Shown: positions 34,991 to 45,183, counted from the first letter of the stretch. The stretch: 64,000 nt of DNA from an uncultured Micrococcaceae bacterium (GCA_947502645.1 CANNAD010000001.1:868001-932000); one strand, 5' to 3'. A program made the numbers and translations. Notes: generated by a model not told the origin, from the sequence alone.

Positions 34991-36304
34991 CTATTGATCA
35001 GACGGGGCAAGGACGCTCATAATGCGATTAAGGTCATCCACGGAAGCGAACTCGATGCTCACTTTGCCCTTCTTGGCTCCGAGAGTAATTTTCACGCTCG
35101 TATCAAGACGATCGGCGAGGGATGTCTCCAGGTAGTCGAGCCGTTCGTGACGAGCTCCGGCGCGGGGCTTGTTCGCCCGGGCAGGTCGGCGAAGACTGTC
35201 CTGCATCGATACCAGCTCCTCAGTCGCGCGGACAGACAACCCCTCGGCGACAATTTTCTGAGCCAGCTTCTCCATGTCCGACTGATCCTCCAAACCAAGA
35301 AGCGCCCGCGCATGCCCGGCAGAAAGTACTCCAGCGGCAAGTCGACGCTGAACAAGAGGGGGCAACTTCATGAGCCGAAGGGTGTTGGAGATCTGCGGCC
35401 TCGACCGGCCGATACGTTCGGCCAGTTCCTCGTGGGAGCAGCCAAAATCGTCGAGCAGCTGCTGGTATGCAGCCGCTTCTTCAAGAGGATTCAGTTGACT
35501 ACGATGCAAGTTCTCCAGAAGCGCATCTCTGAGCAGTGCTTCATCATCCGTAGACCGGATAATGGCAGGAATCGCGGCGAGGCCGGCCTCTTGGGCCGCA
35601 CGCCATCTCCTTTCGCCCATGACAAGCTCATACTCGCGGTCACCGGTCTCGCGAGAGGGACGAATGACGATTGGCTGAAGAAGACCCACCTCGCGGATAG
35701 AGTGAACCAACTCAGCCATGTCCTCTTCGTCAAACACGCTACGGGGCTGCTTCCGGTTCGGATGAATCGAAGCGACAGGGACCTCTGCGAATTTGGCGCC
35801 CGGCACAGGAATCAGCGTTTCACGTGAAACATCTGGATCAGCCGTCACGACATTTTCAGTCGAGGATTTTTGTTGCGTTACTTCGGGCGAGATCGCCGAC
35901 TCGCGTGCATTCTCCTCTGGCCGATCTGAGTCGTCTGGCTCTACAGGTTCCTTGAGGCTAGCTTCGTTCTTGGTACCAGGCGTGGAATGTGCACCACCAC
36001 CGGACGATTTGCTCGATTTCGACTTCTCGCTCGGTGTCCTCTTGGGAGCTGTTGTCTTTGAGCTGGTCTTTGGTTTCGAATCCTTCGCCGCTTTTGCCGG
36101 CTTGTCGTCCGCAGCAGCCTCGGGAGGTGCAGTCTCTTCAGCCACGGGTGCGGATGGAAAGAATACATCGTCGACGGGCCGTCCACTGCGACGGCGCTGG
36201 GTTGAAGGAGCGCTCTGCACTGCCTCATTGGCCGCTGGAGTCTCAGCGTTACTCGGTATAAGGGCTCCGAGCCCGCGACCTAACCCTCGACGCTTTTCGA
36301 CCAT
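34991..36304 (-). CDS. parB: Chromosome-partitioning protein ParB
   Basis: 437 residues from the ATG at 36304, which follows GGGAGGAATACAG; the open frame extends 5 codons further. Starts [17 protein letters not shown], the ParB N-terminal motif that stimulates the ParA ATPase. A low-complexity linker (about 20-165) is longer than usual. Then [16 protein letters not shown], the CTP-binding box [13 protein letters not shown], the [23 protein letters not shown] and a C-terminal dimerisation domain. It binds the six parS sites nearby and slides as a CTP-dependent clamp. A parS site (35817-35830) lies inside the gene. Confidence 0.97.
   Translation of the reverse strand: MVEKRRGLGRGLGALIPSNAETPAANEAVQSAPSTQRRRSGRPVDDVFFPSAPVAEETAPPEAAADDKPAKAAKDSKPKTSSKTTAPKRTPSEKSKSSKSSGGGAHSTPGTKNEASLKEPVEPDDSDRPEENARESAISPEVTQQKSSTENVVTADPDVSRETLIPVPGAKFAEVPVASIHPNRKQPRSVFDEEDMAELVHSIREVGLLQPIVIRPSRETGDREYELVMGERRWRAAQEAGLAAIPAIIRSTDDEALLRDALLENLHRSQLNPLEEAAAYQQLLDDFGCSHEELAERIGRSRPQISNTLRLMKLPPLVQRRLAAGVLSAGHARALLGLEDQSDMEKLAQKIVAEGLSVRATEELVSMQDSLRRPARANKPRAGARHERLDYLETSLADRLDTSVKITLGAKKGKVSIEFASVDDLNRIMSVLAPSDQ
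35817..35830. promoter_or_regulatory. parS site 5, inside parB
   Basis: Perfect GTTTCACGTGAAAC within the linker-coding part of parB, where it encodes Val-Ser-Arg-Glu-Thr. Confidence 0.97.
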
Positions 36305-36398
36305 CTGTATTCCTCCCACAGCGCACGTCGCTGCAGTCAGCGACCTTGGTGTTCAATGACACCAAGTCTAATGCCAGGAAGAACGAACCAGCCTGAAG

Positions 36399-37505
36399 CT
36401 AGGCGCCGCGTTCTGCTATTTCGGCAGCTGCTTCTAGGTACGACAGTGCGCCACTGGAAGACGGATCATACGTCATGACCGTCTGCTGGTAGCTAGGTGC
36501 CTCAGAGATCCTCACGGACCGGGGAACGACAGCCTGGAGCACCTGATTGGGGAAGTGTTCCCGTACCTCATTAGCTACCTGCGAAGCGAGGTTCGTTCGG
36601 CCATCGTACATAGTCAACAATATGGTGGAGACAACCAAATCTGCATTCAGATGCTTCTGAATCATCTCGATGTTCTTCAGCAACTGGCTGAGTCCCTCGA
36701 GTGCGTAGTACTCACACTGGATGGGGATCAATACCTCGCGGGCCGCGACAAACGCGTTAACTGTCAGAAGCCCGAGACTCGGTGGGCAGTCAATGAAAAC
36801 GTAGTCCAGCCTCTCGAGCCCCTGTTCCTCGCGCTCCTCGGCGTAGAGATCGATGGCTCGGCGCAGACGCTGCTCACGCGCCACGAGCGAAACAAGCTCG
36901 ATTTCCGCGCCCGCAAGGTGGATGGTCGCGGGTGCGCATGTCAAACGCTCAATGTCTGGACACTGGGCCACTACCTGGGACAGCGGCACATCATCGATGA
37001 GGACCTCATAGATGCTTTCTACTTCTGCATGATGTTCTATGCCCAGCGCAGTGGAGGCATTTCCCTGCGGGTCGATGTCGATAACCAGAACGTTCAGACC
37101 CGCGGAAGCCAGAGCAGCAGCAAGATTCACGGTGGTCGTCGTCTTACCGACACCACCCTTCTGGTTACTCACGGTAAGGATGCGGGTGGTCTTGGGTTTT
37201 GGGAGCTCACGTCCCAAAAGCTTTTCACGTCGCCGGTTCTCGCTCGCCAGCTCTCGTGCAAGCGGTGTGCTCTCGTCCATATTGTCCATGACGTTTGACG
37301 CCTTGCTCTGTGATTTATCCGGCTCAACGCTCGAGGAGGATTCCTCGCCATAGCGCGAAGGGGGCGCTGTTTCACGTGAAACAATTCCCGTGTTTGAAGG
37401 ATCTGAAAACACTTCAGGTTGAATCTTACTGATTTGCGTCGATAGGAGAGAGCCAAGCGTCGCGAAAGACGGCATCTTTCGTGCCGTTGAATCCTTACTA
37501 CCCAC
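36399..37505 (-). CDS. parA: Chromosome-partitioning ATPase ParA
   Basis: 368 residues. Deviant Walker A KGGVGKTTTTVNLA near residue 116 with VIDIDPQGNASTALG, and FIDCPPSLGLLT. The first 105 residues form a long N-terminal extension not seen in short ParA proteins; it contains the parS-encoded VSRET. ParA binds DNA nonspecifically and moves ParB-parS complexes after replication. It lies 94 bp upstream of parB on the same strand. The GTG start has no clear ribosome-binding site, so a start further in, such as Met73 or Met76, is possible. Confidence 0.95.
   Translation of the reverse strand: MGSKDSTARKMPSFATLGSLLSTQISKIQPEVFSDPSNTGIVSRETAPPSRYGEESSSSVEPDKSQSKASNVMDNMDESTPLARELASENRRREKLLGRELPKPKTTRILTVSNQKGGVGKTTTTVNLAAALASAGLNVLVIDIDPQGNASTALGIEHHAEVESIYEVLIDDVPLSQVVAQCPDIERLTCAPATIHLAGAEIELVSLVAREQRLRRAIDLYAEEREEQGLERLDYVFIDCPPSLGLLTVNAFVAAREVLIPIQCEYYALEGLSQLLKNIEMIQKHLNADLVVSTILLTMYDGRTNLASQVANEVREHFPNQVLQAVVPRSVRISEAPSYQQTVMTYDPSSSGALSYLEAAAEIAERGA
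37369..37382. promoter_or_regulatory. parS site 6, inside the 5' part of parA
   Basis: Perfect GTTTCACGTGAAAC, encoding Val-Ser-Arg-Glu-Thr at about residues 42-46 in the non-conserved N-terminal extension of ParA, in the same reading frame as the site in parB. Confidence 0.97.
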
Positions 37506-37621
37506 TACGCATGCTCACTTTCCAACGCTGGCCTCAACCACTCTAGACTAGCCGGTTGCAGCCCTCAGCCGGCCCAACAACACAGTCCGCATGCCAACCT
37601 GGAAGAGCTGAAGGGTCGCAC

Positions 37622-38272
37622 TCAACGTCCGCTTCGAGATACTTTGATTCTGACGACAGTTGTCGCCTGCTCCAGGATCTCTTCTCCGACGAGTTGCACC
37701 TCAGCTGAGACGCCGCCTAGCTTGCGAACCAGCTCGGAGGCCTTGTCCAGCTCTGCCTGCGCACTCTGTCCCTTGATGGCGATTACCTCACCGCCGTCCT
37801 TGGTGAGAGGCATCGTCAGCGGAGCGAGCTTATCAAGGGCCGATACAGCGCGGGCTGTCACAACGTCTGCACTCACCTGGCCAACAAACTGTTCTGCCCT
37901 GCCGCGGAGCACCTCCACGTTTTCCAGACCAAGATCAGCAATCACTTCCTGCAGCCACTGGACTCTACGTTCCAGCGGCTCGATGAGAGTGACCTGAAGA
38001 TCCGGTCTGGCAATGGCAAAAGTCAGACCAGGGAGACCTGCGCCGCTACCCACATCGGCGACGCGTGCGTCGTCGGGCATCAACTGTGCCACAACGGCGC
38101 AGTTCAAGACGTGACGCCCCCATAGGCGAGGTACTTCGCGTGGACCCAGTAAGCCCCGTTCAATACCGCTGGTGGATAGATGCTCAACAAAGCGCTCAGC
38201 CAACGGAACGTTCTCGCCGAAAATCTTCTCGGCCGCAATTCTCTCTTCGCCGACCACGACGGAGCCACTCAT
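37622..38272 (-). CDS. rsmG: 16S rRNA (guanine-N7) methyltransferase RsmG
   Basis: 216 residues from the ATG at 38272; the open frame runs back to 38353 but would then overlap khpB. SAM-binding motif VADVGSGAGLPGLTFAIA, preceded by REVPRLWGRHVLNC, the RsmG signature. It methylates G527 of 16S rRNA in the 530 loop; loss gives low-level streptomycin resistance in several bacteria. It is part of the conserved rnpA-yidC-khpB-rsmG-parA-parB block. Confidence 0.95.
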   Translation of the reverse strand: MSGSVVVGEERIAAEKIFGENVPLAERFVEHLSTSGIERGLLGPREVPRLWGRHVLNCAVVAQLMPDDARVADVGSGAGLPGLTFAIARPDLQVTLIEPLERRVQWLQEVIADLGLENVEVLRGRAEQFVGQVSADVVTARAVSALDKLAPLTMPLTKDGGEVIAIKGQSAQAELDKASELVRKLGGVSAEVQLVGEEILEQATTVVRIKVSRSGR

Positions 38273-38306
38273 GCCGACCCCAGAATAGGCGATACCTGGA
38301 CCACGA

Positions 38307-38843
38307 TCAGTCCTCCGGAAGCGAAACCACGATGTGTCGGCGTGAGCCTTCACCGTCTGACTCGGAAATCAGGCCGAGCTCCGCAACGGCGTCGTGAACG
38401 ATCTTTCGCTCATACGCACTCATGGGCTTCAACGCAACGGGTTCCTGCGTTTCCTTGGCCTCCGCCACGGCATTCTCAGCGAGCTGCTGAAGCTCACCAT
38501 TGCGCTCTTCACGGTAGCCGGTGATATCCAGAACCAGTCGCGAACGGTTCCCCGTCGACGTAAGTACCGACAGACGTGCGAGTTCCTGAAGCGCCTCAAG
38601 CACTTCGCCGTCACGCCCAACGAGGCTGTCCAAATTACTGTTGTCGTCCTCTTCGGAAAGGATCGAAATGTAGGTCCGTCCGTTACGAACCTCGATGTCT
38701 ATATCGCCATCCATATCGGCAATATCCAGAAGCTCCTCGAGGTAGTCAGCGGCGACGTCGCCCTCCTCCTCGAGCCGGCTTACCGGCGACGCATCCTCAT
38801 TCTGGCCTGCGTCTACTGAATCAGCTGTTTCCTCAATGGTCAT
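38307..38843 (-). CDS. khpB: RNA-binding protein KhpB/Jag (KH-R3H)
   Basis: 178 residues. An acidic N-terminal tail replaces the Jag-N domain of Firmicutes. Then come a KH-type domain (VRNGRTYISILSEED with LVGRDGEVLEALQELARLS) and a C-terminal R3H domain (LKPMSAYERKIVHDAVAEL, SRRHIVV). It binds RNA and is linked to cell-wall/cell-size control in other Gram-positives. It overlaps yidC by 4 bp, so the two are translationally coupled. Confidence 0.93.
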   Translation of the reverse strand: MTIEETADSVDAGQNEDASPVSRLEEEGDVAADYLEELLDIADMDGDIDIEVRNGRTYISILSEEDDNSNLDSLVGRDGEVLEALQELARLSVLTSTGNRSRLVLDITGYREERNGELQQLAENAVAEAKETQEPVALKPMSAYERKIVHDAVAELGLISESDGEGSRRHIVVSLPED

Positions 38844-39802
38844 TTCTTTTTCCTGTTCTTGCGCTGTGGCTGGACCCGCTGGACTTTCGGCGCGGGTGTG
38901 ATTTCTTCAACCGGCTCTGACTTCTTCTCGCCGAGAAGCGGGACCATTGGCAGTCCCTTCCTGGCACGCCGCTCCGCCAAAGCCTTGGCTGCAGGCGAAC
39001 CGGGGGTGGGCATACGGCGGATAACGTAGAACTGCTGAACCATTGTCCAGATATTTGTGGTGGTCCAGTAGACGAGCACACCGATCGGGAAGTTGATTCC
39101 ACCGATACCGAAGACAACCGGCAGGATGTACAGCATCATCTTCTGCTGCTTCATGAACGGGCTCTGCATGGCCTCTTCGGACATGTTCTTCGCCATGATC
39201 TGCTTCTGGGTGATGAACTGCGAAGCCGTCATCGCCAGAATCATGACAATAGAGAGCAGGATGACGCTGATGTTGCCGCCGCTGCCAAACGAACCAAGGA
39301 AAGTGGATGACAAGGGCGCACCCAGGATGGTGGCCGCATCAAACTGCTTGACCGCCTGAGCACTCAGAGCCCCAATGGACCGTCCGTCGTCACTCGCACC
39401 GGACACCCCGTTGAGTACCCGGAACAAGGCAAAGAAGAACGGCATCTGGATGAGAATGGGCAAACACGCAGCGAACGGGTTGGTGCCGTGCTTCTTGTAG
39501 AGAGCCATCTGCTCCTGCGTCATCGCCTGACGGGAGAGCTGATCCGTTTTGCCCTTGTATTTCTGCTGAAGTTTCCGCAGATCAGGCTGAAGAGCCTGCA
39601 TTCCGCGCTGTGCCTTGATCTGTTTCACGAAAACAGGAATCAACGCCGCGCGAATCACCAATACCAGGCCCACGATGGACAGGGTCCAGGTCCACCCGGA
39701 GGCCGATGGCATTCCCAAGAAGGTAAACAACTCGTGGAAGGCCTGCATCACCCACGAGACCAGCCACTCGAATGGGGACAGTATTGTGTCCAGGAAGCCC
39801 AT
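38840..39802 (-). CDS. yidC: Membrane protein insertase YidC
   Basis: 320 residues. No lipoprotein signal. The 60KD_IMP domain is present: helix near 40-60 with an Arg in LVIRAALIPVFVKQIKAQRG (the positively charged groove), the cytoplasmic hairpin with YKGKTDQLSRQAMTQEQMAL, YKKHGTNPFAACLPILIQMP, and three further helices ending with GVLVYWTTTNIWTMVQQ. The basic C-terminal tail ends in NRKKK, typical for ribosome contact. It inserts inner-membrane proteins with or without Sec. It is 9 bp downstream of yidD. Confidence 0.97.
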   Translation of the reverse strand: MGFLDTILSPFEWLVSWVMQAFHELFTFLGMPSASGWTWTLSIVGLVLVIRAALIPVFVKQIKAQRGMQALQPDLRKLQQKYKGKTDQLSRQAMTQEQMALYKKHGTNPFAACLPILIQMPFFFALFRVLNGVSGASDDGRSIGALSAQAVKQFDAATILGAPLSSTFLGSFGSGGNISVILLSIVMILAMTASQFITQKQIMAKNMSEEAMQSPFMKQQKMMLYILPVVFGIGGINFPIGVLVYWTTTNIWTMVQQFYVIRRMPTPGSPAAKALAERRARKGLPMVPLLGEKKSEPVEEITPAPKVQRVQPQRKNRKKK

Positions 39803-39811
39803 TTACTCTCC

Positions 39812-40183
39812 TCAAGCCGCCTTACGGCTGTCTATGTCTGCCGGAATTACGGGGTGGTTCAGCACCATGATGCGCGGAAGTCTCTCTTCATCCCACGCTC
39901 GGTGCCCTTCGGGAACGTGGTCAACGCCGCCGGAGTTCCAGGGATGACATCTCGCCAGTCTTCGAGCTGCCAGCCAACTGCCCTTCACCGCGCCGTGCAC
40001 GGTCACCGCTTCGAGCGCATATGCAGAACAGGAAGGGAAGAATCGGCACACTGGTCCGTAAAGCGGAGAAATCAACTTCCGATACAGCAAAAGCAACGCA
40101 ATCAACGTCAGACGGGGTAGACCCCAGACGAAGCGGGCAGCAACGACCACGCCGGAAGAGAGGGACGCAACCAGACGGTTCAC
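39812..40183 (-). CDS. yidD: Membrane protein insertion efficiency factor YidD
   Basis: 123 residues. The signature [19 protein letters not shown] and [15 protein letters not shown] with its three Cys is complete, preceded by an amphipathic helix. It helps YidC-dependent insertion. It overlaps rnpA by 4 bp. Confidence 0.96.
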   Translation of the reverse strand: MNRLVASLSSGVVVAARFVWGLPRLTLIALLLLYRKLISPLYGPVCRFFPSCSAYALEAVTVHGAVKGSWLAARRLARCHPWNSGGVDHVPEGHRAWDEERLPRIMVLNHPVIPADIDSRKAA

Positions 40184-40539
40184 GGAATTTTCCTCTCCTC
40201 TAGACGTTTTACGACCTTGGACAGTGCAGCATCGAAATCAGCCTCAATGCTCGCCCAGTCAGCATTCGCCGCGGGCGGCAACGCTCGGACCACTACATCG
40301 ACGCCGCAGGAAGCATCCGACAGAAAAGCAGCAGCGCATTCGCGCAGTCTTCTCTTAACGATGTTTCGCTTTACAGCGTTCCCCACGGCTTTGGATACGA
40401 TAAATCCAAAGCGGCTGGGTTCCGCTGAATCCTTGGTCGCCGCATATACAACCACGTTCCGACGCCCGCATCGGGCGCCGGAACGTACGGCGTTGGAAAA
40501 GTCAGCTGACGTACGGATCCGATGACGTTTGGCTAGCAT
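40180..40539 (-). CDS. rnpA: Ribonuclease P protein component
   Basis: 119 residues. The RNR motif region [16 protein letters not shown] and the N-terminal [20 protein letters not shown] are diagnostic. It is the protein cofactor for 5' tRNA maturation and sits in the conserved rpmH-rnpA-yidD-yidC order. Confidence 0.97.
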   Translation of the reverse strand: MLAKRHRIRTSADFSNAVRSGARCGRRNVVVYAATKDSAEPSRFGFIVSKAVGNAVKRNIVKRRLRECAAAFLSDASCGVDVVVRALPPAANADWASIEADFDAALSKVVKRLEERKIP

Positions 40540-40609
40540 CTAGCACACCGACAGAATCAGCACGTAGTAGTGCCTAAGCAGCACTGACAAGATGATTTTT
40601 TAGTTTTGG

Positions 40610-40747
40610 TTAAGCCGAAAGTTCGACGCGGCCCTTGCCACGACGTGCGGCAAGAATTGCACGGCCGGCGCGGGTACGCATGCGAAGGCGGAAGCCGTGC
40701 TTCTTGGCACGACGGCGATTATTCGGCTGAAAAGTCCGCTTGCTCAC
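40610..40747 (-). CDS. rpmH: 50S ribosomal protein L34
   Basis: 45 residues from the GTG at 40747, too short to stand alone among long frames: the first 20 are [20 protein letters not shown]. The longer frame running upstream to 41029 is not coding. It is the first gene of the leftward operon from oriC, 478 bp from dnaA. Confidence 0.98.
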   Translation of the reverse strand: MSKRTFQPNNRRRAKKHGFRLRMRTRAGRAILAARRGKGRVELSA

Positions 40748-41225
40748 GGTGATTACTCCAAGACGATCAGATGACGTAGCCGGAAGAGTGTCTGCACAAA
40801 AGTGACAGACCAGAACCGGTACGTGATATTCAGCATCTGACGATCCGCTGTGCAGCCGGTTACGGGCATGCGACAGTGCAGATAGCAGACACAAAGGACT
40901 ACATAACGTTAGGCGCGCAGGTACCTTGCAGTCAAACTGCGTCTCTTTCCCGGGGGTGTGCCTGTCCACCGGCCCTGTTGACGATTGTCTTCCCCAGATT
41001 GTGGATAACACCGTCATCTGGTTGCTCAAACCAGCAAAAGAGTATCAATTAAGAACCCTGGTGGCCAGTTATCCACATGCCTCTTCCTGCGGGAGCTCAG
41101 CTATCTTCTCCGGTTTTCATCCCTTAGGCTTGCCCAAGGCCATATTTATCCACCAACTGTGTATAAGTCTGTGGACAGCGGACAGATCAGCGGCCAAACC
41201 AGCATGTACTACCTGAGGGGCTTTA
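40748..41225. promoter_or_regulatory. rpmH-dnaA intergenic region with DnaA boxes
   Basis: 478 bp without a gene, holding the divergent promoters of rpmH and dnaA. Perfect DnaA boxes TGTGGATAA (41000-41008, minus) and TTATCCACA (41069-41077, plus), and near-matches TTATCCACC (41146-41154) and TGTGTATAA (41158-41166, minus), fit DnaA autoregulation and an outer part of oriC. Confidence 0.8.
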
Positions 41226-42641
41226 TTGGGCGCGAACGAACACGATGATCTAGGGAGTGCCTGGCGTACCGTCCTGCGAACCATGGATCATGACGGCAGA
41301 GTAACCCCGCGACAGCGCGGCTTTGTGATTCTTGCGCAGGCCCAAGGGCTCATTGGCACCACCCTGTTGATCGCTGTACCCAACGAACTCACGAGAGAAG
41401 TCCTCCAGTCACAGCTCAAGGACTCCCTCGATGATGCCCTTCGAGAAGTCTTTGAAGAGGACATCCAGTGCGCGTTCGTCATCGATCCTGCACTGACCCC
41501 TACCGCAGATGCAGAACCGGAAGCCGCCGTCGAGCGCGTCCTTGATTCCGCACCACAACAGGATCCCGCGCCGGCACCAGCTCTCCCCAGCGAGAACCAG
41601 GAATCCGGTCGGCTGAATCCGAAGTACCTGTTCGACACTTTCGTCATCGGATCATCGAACCGATTTGCCCATGCAGCAGCAGTCGCCGTTGCTGAAGCAC
41701 CCGCCAAGGCATACAACCCGCTGTTCATCTATGGTGATTCCGGTCTCGGCAAAACGCACCTCCTCCATGCGATCGGCCACTACGCGCAGCACCTCTACAC
41801 GGGCATCCGGGTCAGATATGTGAATTCGGAGGAGTTCACCAATGACTTCATCAACTCCATCCGGTATGACGAGGGCACCAGCTTCAAGCAGCTGTATCGA
41901 AACGTCGACATTCTCCTCATCGACGACATCCAGTTCCTCTCCGGCAAAGAAGCTACACAGGAAGAGTTCTTCCACACCTTCAACGCACTTCATAACCACA
42001 ACAAGCAAGTGGTTATTACCTCAGATCAACCGCCCAAGCTTCTCTCGGGGTTTGAGGACCGGATGAGATCCAGGTTCGAGTGGGGCCTCCTCACAGATAT
42101 CCAGCCTCCCGAACTGGAAACGCGCATAGCCATCCTCCGAAAGAAGGCCATCAGCGAGGGTCTCTCTGCTCCGGATGATGTTCTGGAGTACATCGCGTCC
42201 AAAATCTCCACAAATATCCGCGAACTCGAGGGCGCTCTCATTCGGGTCACTGCGTTCGCGAGCCTGAACCGACAGGCCGTCGATATGGGCTTGGCTGAGA
42301 TTGTCCTGAAGGACCTGATCACCGACGACGGCGCACGGGAAATTACCGCGTCGGTCATCATCGGGCAAACCGCTTCGTACTTTCAAATCAGCCTTGAGGA
42401 ACTCTGCAGCAAGTCGCGTACCCGCACCCTGGTGACCGCACGTCAGATTGCCATGTACCTCTGTCGTGAGCTGACAGACATGTCGCTTCCCAAGATTGGG
42501 CAGGAGCTGGGCGGAAGGGACCACACAACCGTCATCCATGCTGACCGGAAAATCCGTGAACTCATGGCTGAGCGCCGCGTCATCTACAACCAGGTCACGG
42601 AGCTGACCAACCGGATCAAGCAGCAACAACGCGAAAACTGA
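41226..42641 (+). CDS. dnaA: Chromosomal replication initiator DnaA
   Basis: 471 residues; TTG start after GAGGGG with a 5-bp gap, and the N-terminal domain I sequence begins directly. A short domain II linker rich in Pro/Glu (about 90-125) follows. AAA+ domain III has Walker [18 protein letters not shown] (170-177) and Walker [11 protein letters not shown]. Domain IV signature [20 protein letters not shown] binds DnaA boxes. The rare TTG start may keep the level low. Confidence 0.98.
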   Translation: MGANEHDDLGSAWRTVLRTMDHDGRVTPRQRGFVILAQAQGLIGTTLLIAVPNELTREVLQSQLKDSLDDALREVFEEDIQCAFVIDPALTPTADAEPEAAVERVLDSAPQQDPAPAPALPSENQESGRLNPKYLFDTFVIGSSNRFAHAAAVAVAEAPAKAYNPLFIYGDSGLGKTHLLHAIGHYAQHLYTGIRVRYVNSEEFTNDFINSIRYDEGTSFKQLYRNVDILLIDDIQFLSGKEATQEEFFHTFNALHNHNKQVVITSDQPPKLLSGFEDRMRSRFEWGLLTDIQPPELETRIAILRKKAISEGLSAPDDVLEYIASKISTNIRELEGALIRVTAFASLNRQAVDMGLAEIVLKDLITDDGAREITASVIIGQTASYFQISLEELCSKSRTRTLVTARQIAMYLCRELTDMSLPKIGQELGGRDHTTVIHADRKIRELMAERRVIYNQVTELTNRIKQQQREN

Positions 42642-43094
42642 CCGACATCCCGTCAATTACGTGTGTGTTATTAACAGTTGTGGATGAACCTGTGGATAAA
42701 GTCTGTACAACCCTGATCCAGGTCTAACAACCCTCCGCTGCCCTGTGGACAGAAATTTTGTTCACGATTTCTCTCCACAGCCCCGCTTGCGGTCCATGGC
42801 AGTTCCTCCCCATCTTCTACACAGCCCAAATCCTCCAGATCAGCGGGAAGAAGACGGTTATCCACAGAGTCCACAGGGGTTATTACCACTACTAACCTTT
42901 AACCACTGGAATCTTTGCCAAATAACATCATCCCTTCGCCCAACCCTGACCTTCCGACCCGGTACAGCCGGGACCGGAGGGGCGCTAAGCTGTCATGAAG
43001 AAAGTTTCATCGCGTTTCCTTGTCTGACTGCGCCATCACCTGAGCAGCTGAGAAGGATCACCAAGCATCATGTACAGAGAGGCGGCACCCTTCA
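42642..43094. other. oriC: oriC, dnaA-dnaN intergenic region
   Basis: 453 bp with no gene. DnaA boxes: TGTGGATGA (42679, minus, one mismatch), TGTGGATAA (42691-42699, minus, perfect), TTCTCCACA near 42771 (one mismatch) and TTATCCACA (42858-42866, plus, perfect). AT-rich segments lie at about 42667-42677 and 42878-42928 (TTATTACCACTACTAACC, then CTTTAACC), possible unwinding element. The position between dnaA and dnaN is the usual actinobacterial origin. Confidence 0.85.
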
Positions 43095-44219
43095 GTGAAG
43101 TTCAGAGTTGAGCGGGATGTACTGGCCGAAGCCGTGACGTGGACAGCCCGTTCGCTGTCGCCCCGCCCGCCAGTTCCGGTGCTTTCGGGTCTGCTCATCA
43201 AAGCCGAAAACGGATCACTGAGTCTTGCCAGTTTCGACTATGAGATTTCGGCGCGGTTGCAAATTCCCGCTGATATCTCCGAAGAGGGATCCATCCTGGT
43301 GTCGGGACGCCTTCTTGCGGACATCTGTCGCAGCCTTCCATCCGCGCCTGTTGACGTGGAAACAGACGGCTCAAAAGTTACGCTGACGTGCCGCAGCAGC
43401 CGATTCAATCTCTCCACCATGCCGGTTGCCGAATATCCGGAACTGCCTGCGCTCCCGGATGTGAGCGGCGTTGTTGATGGAGAAGCTTTCTCACAGGCCG
43501 TATCCCAAGTCATCATCGCGGCCAGCCGTGATGACACACTCCCGATCCTCACGGGGGTCCGGATGGAAATTGAAGATGACCTGATCACCTTCCTGGCCAC
43601 GGACCGCTACCGCCTCGCATTGCGTGAGGTCTCCTGGAAGCCAACAACTCCGGGAATCTCAACGTCCGCCCTCGTCAAGGCCAAGACTCTCAACGAAGTA
43701 GCCAGAACCCTTGGGTCTTCTGGAGATCTGAATATCGCGCTGTCCGCAGACAACGAGCTCATCGGGTTCGAAAGCGGTGGCCGCCGCACAACGTCGCTGC
43801 TCGTCGACGGCGACTACCCGAAGATCCGCTCCCTCTTCCCGGAAAACACGCCAATCCATGCGACGGTCGAGACCAGCAGCCTGGTTGAAGCCGTGCGTCG
43901 AGTCTCACTCGTGGCTGAACGGAATACGGCCGTGCGCATGGCGTTTACCGAGGGCCAGGTCACCCTGGACGCAGGTACGGGCGAAGATGCTCAGGCTTCT
44001 GAAGCTATCGAAGCCTCACTTATCGGCGATGACATCACCGTCGCGTTCAATCCCCAGTACCTCAGTGAGGGCCTGAACGCCTTCTCCAGCAAATACGTTC
44101 GTTTCTCGTTTACGACCCCACCCAAACCGGCTGTTGTATCAGCTCAGAAGGAACTCACGGGCGAAGACCAGGACGACTACAAGTACCTCCTCATGCCCGT
44201 GAGGTTGTCGAACCACTGA
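43095..44219 (+). CDS. dnaN: DNA polymerase III beta subunit (sliding clamp)
   Basis: 374 residues, normal size, three similar clamp domains. Recognisable segments are the start MKFRVERDVLAEAVTWTARS, FLATDRYRLALREV in domain 2, and the C terminus YLLMPVRLS, which forms the hydrophobic partner pocket. The dimeric ring tethers polymerase III and other proteins to DNA. GTG start, GAGAGG upstream. Confidence 0.98.
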   Translation: MKFRVERDVLAEAVTWTARSLSPRPPVPVLSGLLIKAENGSLSLASFDYEISARLQIPADISEEGSILVSGRLLADICRSLPSAPVDVETDGSKVTLTCRSSRFNLSTMPVAEYPELPALPDVSGVVDGEAFSQAVSQVIIAASRDDTLPILTGVRMEIEDDLITFLATDRYRLALREVSWKPTTPGISTSALVKAKTLNEVARTLGSSGDLNIALSADNELIGFESGGRRTTSLLVDGDYPKIRSLFPENTPIHATVETSSLVEAVRRVSLVAERNTAVRMAFTEGQVTLDAGTGEDAQASEAIEASLIGDDITVAFNPQYLSEGLNAFSSKYVRFSFTTPPKPAVVSAQKELTGEDQDDYKYLLMPVRLSNH

Positions 44220-44256
44220 CCCAAACCGCCCAGCTACGTCAGGAAGAGTGATTAAT

Positions 44257-45183
44257 ATGCATATTGGCCTCATCGGACTTGGAAAAATGGGCGCGAACAT
44301 GCGTGACCGGCTTCGCCGGGCAGGTATCGAAGTCACTGGGTATGACCGCAAGCCGGAGGTCTCGGACGTTGCAAGCCTGGACGAACTGATCGAGAAACTC
44401 CCGACCCGCCGCATCATCTGGGTCATGGTTCCCTCTGGCGAGGTCACCGCTTCAGTCATCACGGAGCTCAGCGAAAAGCTCGACGCCGGAGATCTGGTGA
44501 TCGACGGCGGGAACTCACGTTTCACCGAAGACCAGAAGCATTCCGCCCTGTTGGGTGAGAAGAATATTTCATTCGTGGACTGCGGGGTTTCCGGCGGCGT
44601 CTGGGGCCTCAAGAATGGTTATGGCCTCATGGCTGGCGGCGACAAGTCAGATGTCGAGCGGGCAATGCCCATTTTCGATGCTCTGAGACCAGAGGGCAAT
44701 CGCGAAGAAAGCTTTGTGCACGTGGGTGATTCCGGTGCCGGCCACTACGCAAAGATGGTCCATAACGGGATTGAATACGGGCTCATGCAGGCCTACGCAG
44801 AGGGGTACGAGCTCCTCGAGGCGAAGGACATCATCAAAGACGTGCATGGAACGTTCCGTGCGTGGCAGCAAGGGACCGTTGTCCGTTCCTGGCTGCTTGA
44901 CCTCATGGTCCAGGCGCTCGAGGAAGACCCAGGTCTGGAGAAGATCGCCGGCTACGTCGAGGACTCCGGTGAAGGACGTTGGACTGTGGAAGAAGCTGTG
45001 GCCAACGCAGTTCCGGCACCAGTGATCTCGGCGGCGTTGTTTGCGCGCTTCGCCTCGCGCCAGGATGATTCACCAGCCATGAAAATGGTGTCCGCGTTGA
45101 GGAACCAATTTGGTGGGCACGCTGTGAAGGAGGCTGCGGTCAAGCAGCCTGAAGACAAGCAGGTTCCCGATCTTCCTGAGTGA
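44257..45183 (+). CDS. gnd: 6-phosphogluconate dehydrogenase, short (NAD-type) form
   Basis: 308 residues from the ATG at 44257, chosen because GGAAGAG lies 8 bp upstream; an in-frame GTG at 44248 is less likely. IGLIGLGKMGANM is the dinucleotide motif; VIDGGNSRF, GDSGAGHYAKMVHNGIEYG and the catalytic Lys within it are diagnostic. It decarboxylates 6-phosphogluconate to ribulose-5-phosphate. The about 300-residue length marks the YqeC/GntZ-like class. Its place between dnaN and recF is known from Streptomyces and Micrococcales. Confidence 0.95.
   Translation: MHIGLIGLGKMGANMRDRLRRAGIEVTGYDRKPEVSDVASLDELIEKLPTRRIIWVMVPSGEVTASVITELSEKLDAGDLVIDGGNSRFTEDQKHSALLGEKNISFVDCGVSGGVWGLKNGYGLMAGGDKSDVERAMPIFDALRPEGNREESFVHVGDSGAGHYAKMVHNGIEYGLMQAYAEGYELLEAKDIIKDVHGTFRAWQQGTVVRSWLLDLMVQALEEDPGLEKIAGYVEDSGEGRWTVEEAVANAVPAPVISAALFARFASRQDDSPAMKMVSALRNQFGGHAVKEAAVKQPEDKQVPDLPE

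Noticed and set aside
40748-41029. Upstream extension of the rpmH open frame (to 41029)
   Set aside because: L34 is universally about 45 residues and begins exactly at the GTG at 40747; the extension is the dnaA-rpmH control region.
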